A stretch of 64,000 nt of DNA from Arthrobacter sp. NEB 688. Lineage in GTDB: Bacteria > Actinomycetota > Actinomycetes > Actinomycetales > Dermatophilaceae. The notes under the pieces were generated by a model. It was not told the origin of the DNA and did no database searches. It saw nothing but the letters and a program-made list of their open reading frames with translations. The translations under genes and the position numbers were made by a program. Numbering within the stretch: the first letter of the stretch is position 1; the number at the start of each line of letters is the position of its first letter. Below, piece by piece: positions 8,660 through 19,000 of the stretch. The stretch spans positions 2,294,001 to 2,358,000 of the forward strand of contig NZ_CP053707.1 in NCBI RefSeq assembly GCF_013201035.1, given 5' to 3'.

Positions 8660-10377
8660 CTACATCCGCGACGCGAGGGCGCCGAGGCCGATCTCACCGG
8701 CGGCGTACTGCGCGGGCGGCATGGCGACGACTTCCGCGACCGTCCCCGCCGGCCCGCCCGTGAAGCACTCATGGATGTGACGGGCGACATTTCGCCGCGG
8801 ACCTGCATACCGCTTCTCGCTCCCGGCTTCGCTGCCCAAGACTTCGTCGTCCTCAGATTCGTAGGCTTCGGCTTCGAGGTGGGCGATCTCGCCAGCCTGA
8901 TCGAGGCCCATGAATTCGTTGAGCGCTTCGGCGACCATCTCCTGTCGCGCGGTGAGAAAGTCCTCGAACCGGTCGAGCTCCTTGAGTTTGGCGTGCACGG
9001 GTATCCACTGCTCGTCGAGTCGATCGGTGGTGATGCTGAGCAAGCAGTCGGACGGCGGTTTCTGTCCAATCAACCGGTTAGCTGTTCCTGAGAAAGGCGA
9101 GGTTTGCGATGTTGTTTGTCAGCTCACGCCCGAAGCGGCTCTGCAACGCGCCTTCGGGAACACGTGGTGGTACTCGATCTTCGAGGTCAGGGTCATCGGC
9201 GCCGCGCGCAGTGTTGTGTTGCTCTTCCAGTCTCGAGCCTGACGGCGCAGGGCGGCGATGTAGAGCAAGTTGAACCCCGCTGATGAGTAGGTCCGAGACG
9301 CAACCTCGTTGGCCGTGATCTTCGTGCCGACGGGGCGTGCACCGGAGGCCCGGGTGAGCAGGTCGTTCCACAGCGGATCGCCAGCCTTCTCACGGACCAG
9401 TCGCGCCTCGGTGTCGAGCTTTCCTTCTACTTGGTTGGAGTAGCGACTGAAGGCCACCGCCGTGTAGACGCAGCGGCACCGGGAGTCAGAGTCCGCGGCG
9501 CTGAGGTTGCCACCTCGGAGGTGCAACAGGTAAGCCGGCAGGACGACGACGTTCGGCGAGGTGAGGACCGCTGAGCGCGGGATCCCACACTCGCCCTTGA
9601 GGAAGTCGACGGCGAGACGCAGTGCCTTCTCGGTCATCGCCCAGGCGACCTTGCGGTCGTCCCCGGACACCGACGGCTTCGCGGTCGAGGGCGAGATTAT
9701 GCTCCGCCAGCTGGTCGTTGAAGGCCTCGATCGTGTCGAGCTCCTCGGGCCAGCATGCGGCGATCGCGCTGTAGACGAGATCACCCATCGACAGCCGTCG
9801 CCCTCCTTGGTTCACCCGGGCGAAGATCTCAGCGACGACCTCGTAGTCGTCCGAGTCGACGGTGACGACCGGGACAAGGTAGTCCCAAATGGCGTGGACG
9901 CGACGGGCGCGCTCGCAGTACAGGTCCCAGCTCGGATCGTCGTGCTCGATGCCTGCCTCGCGAAGCACAGCGCTGATCTGCACACCGTCTGCCAGTAGCT
10001 CGAGGACGCGCATTAGGCCCACGCTCCGTGCCTGGACGCTGCTGGGGTTGATGAACTCTTCCGAGTCGACATCGAACCTCACGTCGAGCTTGCCGCCGAT
10101 GACGGCGGTCGGGTCGATGACCTTCGCGAGCGACGCGAGCCCCTGTTGCCCGTCGAGGAGCGCGCCGGGCTGCTTGATGTCGCCTGCCTGAGCGGCACCT
10201 CGATCGACGTGTTCCAGATCAGGGGAGTGCCGATGGGATATCCGCGGTAGAGAGAGTCGAGCAGCTGGGGACCTGCGCTCGCTGCTGGACGTAATCGCGC
10301 TCGATGGGGGGCACGACGAGGCGGCCCGCCAACAGGTCGCGGAGCTCCGTGAGGAGGAATTCGCTGCCCAGCACCAT
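8660..10377 (-). pseudogene. Decayed DUF262/HNH (GmrSD-type) restriction-like gene
   Basis: The start codon is ATG 10377 (MVLGSEFLLTELRDLLAGR), typical of the DUF262 N-terminus. The protein continues across frames: LLDSLYRGYPIGTPLIWNTS, then QPGALLDGQQGLASLAKVID (the ParB-like DGQQR motif, here DGQQG), then FARVNQGGRRLSMGDLVYS. It continues with GDDRKVAWAMTEKAL, the HNH-type IEYHHVFPKA (DUF1524-like), GRELTNNIANLAFLRNS, and NRLIGQKPPS to a stop at 8660. Frame changes are needed near 10277, 10200, 9690, 9150 and 9083. GmrSD-type enzymes are modification-dependent DNA nucleases. This copy cannot be functional as read. Its start is 17 bases after the exonuclease stop, so it was the last gene of the leftward operon. 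Confidence 0.85.
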
Positions 10378-10393
10378 GAGGAGTCCGTTCGGA

Positions 10394-11638
10394 TCAGACC
10401 TGCTTGAGTAACCGCTCGAAGGCAGTCTCGGTGATGATGGGGATTCCGTACGAGCGTGCCTTGCCCGCTTTGCCGCTGAAAGAGTTTGGGTCCGCGGCGA
10501 TGACGACCTTGGTTTTCTTCGTCACGCCGCCGGGTTCGAGGCCATGGCGCCGAGCGAGTGACTCCCACTCTGAGCGGTCACGGACCATCTCACCGGTGAA
10601 GACAACGCGGTCGCCGGGCTCGAGCCGGATGCCGCTGGTCGTGAGAGCCACCGGGGACGAGGACGTGTGGCGGCCGAGCCCCTCTTGGTGGGCTACTTGC
10701 AGGGCGGTGTCGACGTCAGTGCTGCGAAGGCCGAGCATCGATGCCCACTTCTCAAGATCCAGACGCTCGTCGGCGGTGACGACGTGATCCTCCAGGGCGA
10801 CCTTGGCCATCGCGCGCAGGTAGTCCGCGTGCAGGTCCAGAACCTGTCCGCGAGTGAGGCCGGCCGCTGTGGCTGCGTCGACGAGCTGTTCCTTCTCGTG
10901 CTCAGCGAGGAACCCGTCGAGCATCGACATCTCGAGGACAGCGAGATACGAGTCGACGCGAACATCGGCGGCGCGTGGCATCCGCGAGACGATGCGATCG
11001 AGCCACTCGTCCTGCCGGGCCGCGCGGGTCTCCGATCGGCGAGCCATGCGTAGCTCGGGGTACTCGCCGGTGAAGCTCGGCCACGCGTAGGCGCGTGTTG
11101 TTGACAGGGTCTCGGCCCACGGCGGACGAAAGGCGGACTGTCGCAGGTAGTGACCCAGCAAGAGGGCGGTTGCCATCGCGTCGGCGCCCGCGGAGTGCGC
11201 CGCGGTCAACGGGATGCCGCTTGCGCGGCAACAGTCGATGAGGCGACGGCTCGGGGCGTCCAGGTAGGCAGTCGACCACTGCATCGTGCAGAGGCCGGAC
11301 AGCGGAAGTGCCTGGAGCGGCACCCCCGACCGCTGCATCTCAGCAGCGAGGAAGCGCAGGTCGAAGGTGGCGTTATGAGCAACCGTGGTGCGACCGAGCT
11401 AGGCTCGAAGAACGTAGGGCGCCACGTCGTTGAACGTCGGTGCGCCGGCGACGTCGGTCGCGGTGAGCCCGTGGATCCGGGTCGGTCCGACGTCCCGCTG
11501 TGGGTTGACTAGCGTCGACCAATTATCCTGGACCTCGCCATTGTCCGAGACATAGACGACGCCGATCTTGACCACCCTGTCACCCTTCTCGGGGGAGAGC
11601 CCTGTCGTTTCGACGTCAATGACGGTGTAACCAGTCAT
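10394..11638 (-). pseudogene. DEDD-type 3'-5' exonuclease with C-terminal BRCT domain, interrupted by an in-frame amber codon
   Basis: The start ATG at 11638 follows the HNH stop by one base. The N-terminus is a DnaQ-like exonuclease (VIDVETTGLSPEKGD, i.e. the DxE motif). A TAG at 11401-11399 interrupts the frame. Immediately beyond it, in the same frame, comes LGRTTVAHNATFDLRFLAAE, the ExoII motif. Then follow LTAAHSAGADAMATALLL (ExoIII HxAxxD), a helical linker and a BRCT domain (GDRVVFTGEMVRDRSEWE ... VTKKTKVVIAADPNSFSGK). Only one base differs from a GAG glutamate codon. The gene may be dead, a sequencing error or a suppressed amber. A protein restarted at ATG 11338 would lack ExoI and ExoII. 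Confidence 0.85.
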
Positions 11639-11639
11639 G

Positions 11640-12377
11640 CTAACGAAGCCCTTTCGTGGCGCGGTGGTGGTCGATCCGACCGGCGATGGACGAAGCCTCG
11701 AGCGGAGGGTTCTCGATGTGAAGGAGACGGTGGCAGGCGGCACACACCACAGAGATTTCCTCCAATGACGTCCTCACCTCGCCAGAAACACTCAATGGGT
11801 CCTTGTGGTGGACGTCGATCGCCCGATCACCGTCTGGGCCGAACACCATTCGAGGTTGTAGGCCGCACGCCTCACACGTTCCCATATAGACGTCCAGAGC
11901 CTCGTCTCGAAGTTGCCGTGAGCGGCTCCGGCACAAGGCTATCCGCTTTCGACCTTCCGCCACAGAGATGCGGGGCCTACTGCCGACAGCATCGATGAGG
12001 TCATCGACAAAGGCTATTGCGGGAGCGTCCTCTAGCCTGCGCCATGGGCGCGATCCGTTGTGGCTACCTGTCACGTCATCCCACGACATGGCTGGGAGCA
12101 GAGGTGTGTCCTCGCCGGCAATCCAGATGGCGCCAGCGTTAGTCACCTCGGAAACGGGGGTAACCGCAGTGATCCGCCTGCTTCGGCCAGTACCTGTGGT
12201 GTCCACGAGCACGTCTCCCACGTGACACTCACCCGTCACGTGCCATCCCGGCACATCGTGCCCGAGTCGATAGTTTGTGAGGTCGCGCCGAGAGCCGTCA
12301 CAGCGGACCAACGCGGCCCCGTCGACAACCCGTCTCCGGATCGCGCGAAGGCTTGTGATCGTCTGGTTCTCAGACAT
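11640..12377 (-). CDS. HNH endonuclease, 245 aa
   Basis: The C-terminal third is a clear HNH domain of the McrA type: YMGTCEACGL with a CxxC zinc pair, AIDVHHKDPLS, and VVCAACHRLLH with the second CxxC pair and the final histidine. The N-terminal 150 residues form a beta-rich domain (WHVTGECHVGDVLVDTTG) that may recognise DNA or a modified base, but I do not recognise the family. The frame is intact. It overlaps the small upstream gene by eight bases and ends one base before the exonuclease start, so all are in one operon. HNH plus exonuclease-BRCT plus DUF262 nuclease suggests a DNA-degrading defence cluster. Confidence 0.85.
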   Translation of the reverse strand: MSENQTITSLRAIRRRVVDGAALVRCDGSRRDLTNYRLGHDVPGWHVTGECHVGDVLVDTTGTGRSRRITAVTPVSEVTNAGAIWIAGEDTPLLPAMSWDDVTGSHNGSRPWRRLEDAPAIAFVDDLIDAVGSRPRISVAEGRKRIALCRSRSRQLRDEALDVYMGTCEACGLQPRMVFGPDGDRAIDVHHKDPLSVSGEVRTSLEEISVVCAACHRLLHIENPPLEASSIAGRIDHHRATKGLR

Positions 12378-12600
12378 CCAGCTCCACCGCCTCAGTCGCG
12401 AGGAACGATCGGGCTTGACGCTCGAAGGTGCTTCCGCTTCGTCGTTCGAGCGTCACCTCGAGGTCGGCGTCCTCGGCGAAGACCGCCTGAGCGACCTCCA
12501 GGCGGGCGTCGTGGGTGTCACGCATCGGCCCCAGCTCGTCACCGTTCAGGCGCCATCCAGCCAGCGGGGTCAGGGCGGGATAGAGGCCGCCAAACGTCAC
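12370..12600 (-). CDS. Small hypothetical protein, 76 aa
   Basis: A GTG at 12600 lies one base after the stop of the preceding gene (12602), giving a coupled 76-residue frame (starting MTFGGLYPALTPLAGWR) that ends inside the HNH start. It contains a charged pattern (LEVTLERRSGSTFERQAR). The open frame extends further upstream in a different frame from the preceding gene, so a frameshift fusion of the two genes is a second possibility. No family recognised. Confidence 0.5.
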   Translation of the reverse strand: MTFGGLYPALTPLAGWRLNGDELGPMRDTHDARLEVAQAVFAEDADLEVTLERRSGSTFERQARSFLATEAVELDV

Positions 12601-12601
12601 G

Positions 12602-13417
12602 TCAGTTGCCCAGCTGATGGTAGCGATGGCGTCCGCGGAACTGGAGCCCGGTCGTGCGGGATTGCCGATACTCGCCAAGCCAACCGACCGGAGGGCCGAC
12701 CACATCGGTGCGGACAGAGCGGCCAGAGACTGCCGCGGGTTCCTGTTCCATCAGGGCGCGGTACCAACCTCCATACGACGAGGCCACTAGAGCCCGGTGG
12801 GCGACGCCGGCGCCGTCGCTGAGGCTGTCAGTGCGAACCACTGTGGCCCCTCGTCCTGACTCTGCCCCGAGGGCAATCGCGACGTGGTCGAGGAGGTGGA
12901 GGGGGTCCCCGTCTGTTCCCCAAACAGCGGACCATTGCGCCGAGCGGCGGCTCGTGAAGCGATCCTGGAGGGGCGTCGCCTCGGTGTCTCCAATCCGTGA
13001 GAGACCGACCATGCGTGCGGCGACGTGAGTGAAGGGGCGCGCGATTGTGGCCCAGGCAAGAAAGGCACCCAGGCGGTCCGGGGTCCACCATCTCGCGATG
13101 GCAGCAAGGACCGGGTCATCGGTCGGAGCGCCCATCGCGAGCCACCGACCCAGACCAAGGTCAGGGCGAGTCCAGCCCAGGCCGAAGTGGCACAGATGCA
13201 GGAGGGGGGACCAGTATGCGATCAGATCCCCGTACAGGCTCTGGTTAGAGGTGCCTCCACGCCGCACGAACGCGTCGGTCGGATCCGGCGGCGGCTTCAA
13301 CGTCGCCCCAGCGGCGGAGGCCGCCATCCACCAGGCGCGCGGCAGGTGACGGACCCATGGCCCTGAGTCCCCGAAGGCTTCCTCATCGGAGTCATGGCTC
13401 CATGGGGTGTCACTCAT
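12602..13417 (-). CDS. Hypothetical protein, 271 aa
   Basis: The start ATG at 13417 forms an ATGA overlap with the preceding stop and has AGAGGA upstream. The protein is tryptophan-rich (WVRHLPRAWWMAAS, LLHLCHFGLGW, IARWWTPDRLGAF) and mostly helical, with no membrane segment strong enough to call and no recognised catalytic motif. Its position is the upstream part of the leftward HNH/exonuclease operon. The C-terminus (last about 35 residues) is low-complexity and may be altered by a frameshift, because a better-looking frame continues across its stop into the next gene. Confidence 0.55.
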   Translation of the reverse strand: MSDTPWSHDSDEEAFGDSGPWVRHLPRAWWMAASAAGATLKPPPDPTDAFVRRGGTSNQSLYGDLIAYWSPLLHLCHFGLGWTRPDLGLGRWLAMGAPTDDPVLAAIARWWTPDRLGAFLAWATIARPFTHVAARMVGLSRIGDTEATPLQDRFTSRRSAQWSAVWGTDGDPLHLLDHVAIALGAESGRGATVVRTDSLSDGAGVAHRALVASSYGGWYRALMEQEPAAVSGRSVRTDVVGPPVGWLGEYRQSRTTGLQFRGRHRYHQLGN

Positions 13418-13850
13418 CTCAGGTCCTCTGCTGTGCACCGGATGGCTCTGGCCCAGGCACCGCTGCGACGAGGCCCCTGCGGTGACGACCCGCCCGCCGA
13501 GGGCGGGCGACGCCATTCGCACAACCCGTGCGGGATGTGGGCGACGTCGGCATCACCCTCTTGGTGGACCCGAAGTCCTTTGGGGACTCCGTGCTGTGCG
13601 AACGCCGGGGCGGTGCGCAGGTAGCTCGCGATCAGGGGTTCGAACGCAGCGCTTTTGCCAACCCCGTCATCGCCATGCGCGTTCCAGATCGCGTCGAGTT
13701 GCCAGTAGAAAGACTCCAGCGCCGAATCCGACACTAGCGACCACAACCCTTCCGCGCGATACCAAATGTGGCGCCCACCATAACCAGACCTCCAACAGTT
13801 CTTCGGCCGTGTCGGGAGGGAAGTCCTTTGGATGTTCTTGCTACGTAGCT
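13414..13850 (-). pseudogene. Frameshifted gene fragment at the head of the leftward operon
   Basis: Coding-like sequence begins near 13850 (HPKDFPPDTAEELLEVWLWW). It shifts frame near 13765 and continues as YRAEGLWSLVSDSALES and AIWNAHGDDGVGKSAAFEPL to a stop at 13414 that overlaps the next ATG. An in-frame TAG lies just before the coding-like start and no start codon is evident. The C-terminal 40 residues are proline/arginine-rich and look degraded. No family recognised. The stretch 13851-14087 shows no supported gene on either strand. Confidence 0.45.
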
Positions 13851-14087
13851 CACGGCAGACCGCGACGCACTAGGTGCGTCCGTCGGAGGCTCGGAGAAGG
13901 GGGCGATTGTGCAGGGGTGGGCTCAGCACGGGAGGCGGCAGCAGTGCCCTGGCGGCGTCGGCGCACGCCGCATGCCAGCGCTTCCGCCACACCGACCCCG
14001 CTCCTCACCGGAGTCACCCGCCGTGGCCTGGCCGCAAAGCTCGAGCGCCCTGATACCTCCGCCGGCATCCCGGAAGCGTGCTGGATG

Positions 14088-14765
14088 CGCGCGATGACGT
14101 TCGAGACACTCCTGCGGAACGAGAAGTTCGTCTCCAAGCTTCGCACGCCGGCGGTCGGCCGTCTGTCGTTGGCTCGGCCGGAGGCCGTCCGCCGGGCAGA
14201 TGGCAAGGTGACGGTCGGTGCCACCGAAAGCATGCGTCAGTGAGCGCAACCCAAAGTCGACCCACGAACGCGTCGCCACCATGGTCACCGGCCTCGCCAT
14301 CTCGTTCCCGGGATGGAGTCCGTCGCTAGCGCGACCCCCGTCAAGCCCGACTTCGCCACTGTCGCCCCGCCCTTCCGTGTGGTGGAGGACGAGACGGAGG
14401 CTGGAGCAGAAGGTCGCCCGATCGGAACCTGGCTCGTCATTGGGGATGTCAAGAACTCCGAGCAGGTCCGCTCGCGGGTCGACGACCAGCGCATGACCAA
14501 GGGCTGATGCCAGATCGCGCTCGGGGCGGCCGCGGCACAGGCCTAGAGCAAGGTGCCCACGGGGATGACGGTGCGTCTCTGGGGAGCGCTCGCGGTGCCT
14601 CGGAACATGGTCTTTCAGCCTGAGGCGAACGTCGAGGGTCTGGACGACCACCCCACCGAGGTGATGGACCGGGTCCGCGAACGGCGGGAGCTCGTCGAGC
14701 CGCACCACGGCTCGGTCATCGCACCTACGCTCGTGGGGTCCTGCAACTGGAAGGCTCGTGGCTGA
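14088..14765 (+). pseudogene. Decayed PD-(D/E)XK nuclease-like gene
   Basis: Coding-like segments on the plus strand fit together across breaks: MRAMTFETLLRNEKFVSKLR (from 14091), then SERNPKSTHERVATMVTGLA after a shift near 14230. A shift near 14312 leads to SATPVKPDFATVAPPFRVVE ... TWLVIGDVKNSEQVRSRVDD. In that last frame there are stops at 14505-14507 (TGA) and 14544-14546 (TAG), after which PTGMTVRLWGALAVPRNM and EVMDRVRERRELVEP continue to 14765. KPD plus GDVK is the spacing of a PD-(D/E)XK core. Two frameshifts and two nonsense codons make it non-functional. The family call is moderate. The following 227 bases to 14992 show nothing. Confidence 0.5.
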
Positions 14766-14992
14766 GCGGTGACTAGCGTGGCGCCAGTCGCGCTGGCCAC
14801 GGCGAAGGCCATCCCTGAAGCGTTCTCGGTTGATCGTGTTACTGCACGGGTCAAAGCGCCGACCTTCTCAGGGCGCTCCCGACCAGCGACCACGGCGACG
14901 TGCGGGACTGTGACGCCGCGGCCACGATCTGACACAGTAATGGGCAGGCCCAGTTGATCGGTCCGACGCTCTTCGTGATCGCTGCGTGTCGG

Positions 14993-15832
14993 TCAGCTCG
15001 CGACCCGGCGCCGCGGCCAAGCGACGTAGGAGTCGGGGCGAAGCTCGGCAGACTCCCGAAGCGAACCGCGCATCTCGTAGAAGCCTGGGTGCCGTTCCAG
15101 ATGAAACACCCTGACCAGGGTGAACTGGTCGGTTGCTTCCGTGGAGAACTCCACCTCGTTCGCGCTGACGTAGAACGGCTGCCGTGCAGACCGGACGGTC
15201 GTCTTGACTTCCAGGAATCGCTCTTCGCCATCGGGCGTGAAGGAGCGAATGTCAAACCCGAGACCGTCGCCGTCCTCTACTGAAGAGTGCCGTACCTTCC
15301 TCGCGAGGTCTCGGCGCCCCCGTTCCGTCAGGACGCGGCGCTCGCGGTCCAGCACGAGAAGCTCGCCAGCCAACCCGCGGGCCGCGTTGCTCGCCTCGAG
15401 CGCGTTGTAGTCAATTCTCACGCCAGAGCGAAAGGCCGCGGCGCGATCAGGTACGACCAGATCATCCGGGACATCGACTGGGCTCCCAAGCTGTCGCAAC
15501 ATCTTGCTTGGTTCACGCGAGGCCGACCTCATGAGCAGCTGACGAAGATCAGGGTCGTTGTCAAACCGTTCGCTCGTGCGTTGCCGCAGAAGGTCTTGGA
15601 CATTCGAGAGTGGCTTGAAGCCCTCCACGAAAGTGGCGCCCAGCTCGGCGAGCACAGCGGAGACGTTGCTGAACTTGTACTGGACGGCGGACTCGCTGCG
15701 CCCGATCTCCCGGCTGAGTGGCCGGTAGTAGTCCACCTTCGGGAAGGTCTCGTCCCGCAGCTCACGTCGCAGCATTGCGAAGTAGACGTCGAGTGTTCGC
15801 TCGACTTCGCTCTCTGCCCACCCCTGCGCCAC
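14993..15832 (-). CDS. DUF3883 domain-containing protein, 279 aa
   Basis: The start is GTG at 15832. The N-terminal half is helical (AESEVERTLDVYFAMLRREL), resembling the pattern found in proteins that pair with DUF3883. The C-terminal half is the DUF3883 domain: GLGFDIRSFTPDGEERFLEV followed by KTT, with downstream FYVSANEVEFS and FTLVRVFHL. DUF3883 is related to PD-(D/E)XK nucleases (D..ExK core) and is frequent in defence islands. It is divergent from the large operon starting at 16015 and shares its 180-base upstream region, so it could be part of the same system or an independent nuclease. The frame is intact. Confidence 0.8.
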   Translation of the reverse strand: MAQGWAESEVERTLDVYFAMLRRELRDETFPKVDYYRPLSREIGRSESAVQYKFSNVSAVLAELGATFVEGFKPLSNVQDLLRQRTSERFDNDPDLRQLLMRSASREPSKMLRQLGSPVDVPDDLVVPDRAAAFRSGVRIDYNALEASNAARGLAGELLVLDRERRVLTERGRRDLARKVRHSSVEDGDGLGFDIRSFTPDGEERFLEVKTTVRSARQPFYVSANEVEFSTEATDQFTLVRVFHLERHPGFYEMRGSLRESAELRPDSYVAWPRRRVAS

Positions 15833-15851
15833 GCGGGCAGTGTGTCACGGT

Positions 15852-15866
15852 CTCGAACGGTTCGAG
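15852..15866. promoter_or_regulatory. Inverted repeat in the divergent promoter region
   Basis: CTCGAAC-G-GTTCGAG is a perfect 7+1+7 inverted repeat, 20 bases before the GTG of the DUF3883 gene and about 150 bases before the 16015 gene. The half-site matches that of actinobacterial LexA boxes (TCGAAC-N4-GTTCGA), but the spacer is one base rather than four, so it is not a canonical SOS box. It could be an operator for one of the WYL regulators; this is inference. Confidence 0.4.
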
Positions 15867-16014
15867 GCAGGTTCGCACAAGTGCAATAGACGGGCTGTGG
15901 CGAACAGTGTCGTGCTCGTTTCACGCGTGTGTGTTGGAGGCAACGGTTACCGTGCCCTTCGTTGGTCAACCGGGGAGCGCCAGCGCAGGAGCGCGGCATC
16001 GCGAGGGGAATGAA

Positions 16015-19000
16015 GTGGACGACTCAAACAGCCCGTGGGTGCGCTACGACGCCTGGAACTTCGCGCTGGCGGAGACGTGGTTCAGTGGCGACTCGGCCTT
16101 TCACCCCGCTTATGTCGATGTCGACCAAGCCGTCCTCCAGTCCGCTGCGAGCCGCATCGGGGTCGCCGGTGACCCGACCGCGGCGTTGATCGATGTTGTC
16201 CGGGAGTCCCTCTGGCTCGAGGACGACCGAGCGTTCGCAGCCCACCGTCGGTCCCTCGATATGTGGCGTGCGCGGGCCCGCCAGGCGCGAGCCACCAAGT
16301 CCCGCATGGAGGCTCCCCCTCCGGTGATGCCGCTCCTCGGGGTGTTCACGGTGGCCGCCGAGCAGATGGGAGCCAGCGATGTCTACGCAGCAAACGCGTA
16401 CCGCCCTCGCCTCGAGGCGCTGCTCAACGTGCCGGCCACGCGCTCGAGGAGCTTCCAGAACGCCTTCACCCAGCACAGCGAGGTGGTGTGGCGCGCGCTC
16501 AACGAGTACCTCGAGCTCAATGAAGGTCTGTGCGGCCTCCCGACCGCCTACTCTCTCGGGCACCGATATGTCGGGCTTCCGCAGTCTCAGGCATTGGTGC
16601 GAACGGCTGATCGCCGAAAGCTGCCACAGTTCTTCCGCCTCTTCGGCTTCGCTCCTCGGTCAGAGGCGGTGTCGTCCGATCTGGAGCGGCTGCTCGACAT
16701 CTGGATCGGCCAGACTCCAAGCCCCGTCTCCAGGAACTTGAGTCGTCTCTGGAAGGGCAAAGCCCGCGAGCGGATCGCGGGCATCGCAAGTGTCGAGCTC
16801 TCGCACTGGGACGGCTCGTACGAGAAGGACGATGAGGAAGGAGCCTCATCCCGAGCTGGTGAGCTGCGACTCACGGTGCTCCTCCGACGTGGTCTCGGAG
16901 GGCGGCGGCTCGAGCTTTCGTTTGCAGCCAGGTTCCCCACACCAGTCACGGTCGAGCACCTGACGATCGAGTCTGCAGAGGGCAAGCCCCGTGTCGCGGT
17001 GCTCCCGTCAGCGGGGGCGCGAATGCGCCCCGCGCCTATGAGTCGCTTTGATGCCGAGTCGCTGGTTGGTGCAGCAGTCAGCCTGTCCGAGCCGTCACGC
17101 CACCAGACAGCGGCACGGAGACCGCGCCGGGTTCTCCCTCTGCATCGGGACGACCTCCTGGGCGTCTTTGTCGAGGTGGAGAAGATCCAGCTGACCGAGG
17201 ACGCGATGGTCTTGGTCAAGGACGAGCCCAAGGTCGTCGAGCTGGTGAAGGAGCTGCTGAGCTCGCATGGCCGGCACGGTGACATCTTCGCGGCGGAGTC
17301 CAGAGAGGGGGTCGACGCGCTGCCCGGACTGCCGACCGGATGGCTCCTGATCGACGGCGTTGAGATGTTTGCTGTGCCGAGTGAGGTGAAGCACGCCGAC
17401 CTCAACCCCCTGGTGCCCCTGATGTCTGCTCAGATGTCGTTCGCCGGCGGGCTCAAGATGCCTGGGAGAGTCCGGAAATGGTCGAGTCAGCAGCCTCCCG
17501 AGATCCGTGCAGCGGTCTCCGAGGCGTCGCGCCTCGAGATAGCCCTGGCGCCGCTCGATGAGCGGGGGCCTGGGAGTAGTCGAAGCTGGACGGCCGACCA
17601 GCCGGCGATCGTCGTCGACCTCAGCGACGAGGGTCTCGCGGACGGCGACTACGAAGTCACTCTTGCCGCCGACGGCACCACGCTGGCTCAGACCACGCTC
17701 CGGCTCCGGTCAGGGGACACTCCCGATCTGGTCAGCTGGACGACATCACCGCGGCTGGTCTACGAGCTCGACGGCGCCGCGATCGCTGCGTTGAGCGCCG
17801 TAGACATGTCAGAGGCGTCGGATCTCCTGGTCGACGGCCCACGGCTGCTTGGCGAGCCACAGGTGCGCATCGAGCCTCGCGCGCTGCCAGGCGCCCCCAC
17901 CTGGCTGACCAGGCCTTCACAGAAGGCCACCAACGTCAGGCCGGTGGTCATGGGAGTCGCGGATCCTCGCTCCTGTCTCGTGACAGGGCGGCACTACCTC
18001 GAGCTGCCGCCGTACATGGGCGGCAAGACGAGTGGTCAGATCCAAGGAGTGTGCAGGACCTGCGGCCTCGTGAAGAGCTTCCCTGGGAACCCCAGGAAGC
18101 AGAAGCGAAAGCAGCAGAAGACATCCCTCGACCTGGACCTGACGCGTCTCCCGGCTCCGAGGGAGACGGCTGTCGCCCTCGACACCTGCCTCGACGCACT
18201 GATTCACGTCGGTGGTGGCAGCATGGGCTCTTTCGAACGGGTGGCCACGCAGGCCGAAGGCTCAAGCCTCTTCGTGGACGACCTGCTACGCACCCTCGAA
18301 GGCCTCGGACACGTCGACGTCAAGCGTGACCTCAACCTTCTGCCCCTTGAGTGGGAGATCACTCCCACCCAGTTTGCCGAGCTTGCCGACGGCTCGTTCC
18401 TGCTCACGGGTGCCTGGTCCGCGGCCTCTCGTTCCCGCCTTCGGGCACTGGTGGAGGAAGCGGGGGGCGCCCTGCGTGTCGAGTGCAGCACACAGACCAA
18501 GCTGTTGAGCAGATGGTCGGTGGAAGGCTTGTCTGCTGACCTGATGGAGGAGATCGCACTAGCCATCGGGGACTGTTTCGTAGCGCGTGATGCAGCCGCC
18601 CGCCTGTTGGCTGCTCTGCCACCCCTGAGCCAGGTCACAGAAGCACTTCCCCTGCGCGCCATTCCGATGCACTCGAAGGCACAGAAGTTCGACCTCGGTA
18701 GCGCCCGGTGGGTGCCGGTGCCAGGAGTAGCGGGGCCTGGCGCGTACCGGGTCGAGCAGTCCTTCCGCACCATCTCCCTGTGGGTTGACCATGAGGGCGC
18801 CATCCGTCGTGAGGGACGGCAAGGCTCTGTACAGCTGGTGAAGCACATCGCCGCGTCCGCCGCTGGGCGGCCGCTGGCCGCCTACTCCCCGGCTCGAGAG
18901 ATGTTGTTCGTTCCCCTGGGCTCTGACCTTCCCGGCCTCTACGGCCGCGTCGCGACCCTCTGCGGCGGGTCGTCCCCTCTCGTCTCCACGGGAACCCGCA

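Noticed and set aside
15718-16014. Extended start of the 1016-aa gene
   Set aside because: The extension overlaps the divergent DUF3883 gene, is Arg/Ser-rich, and GTG 16015 has a well placed ribosome site.
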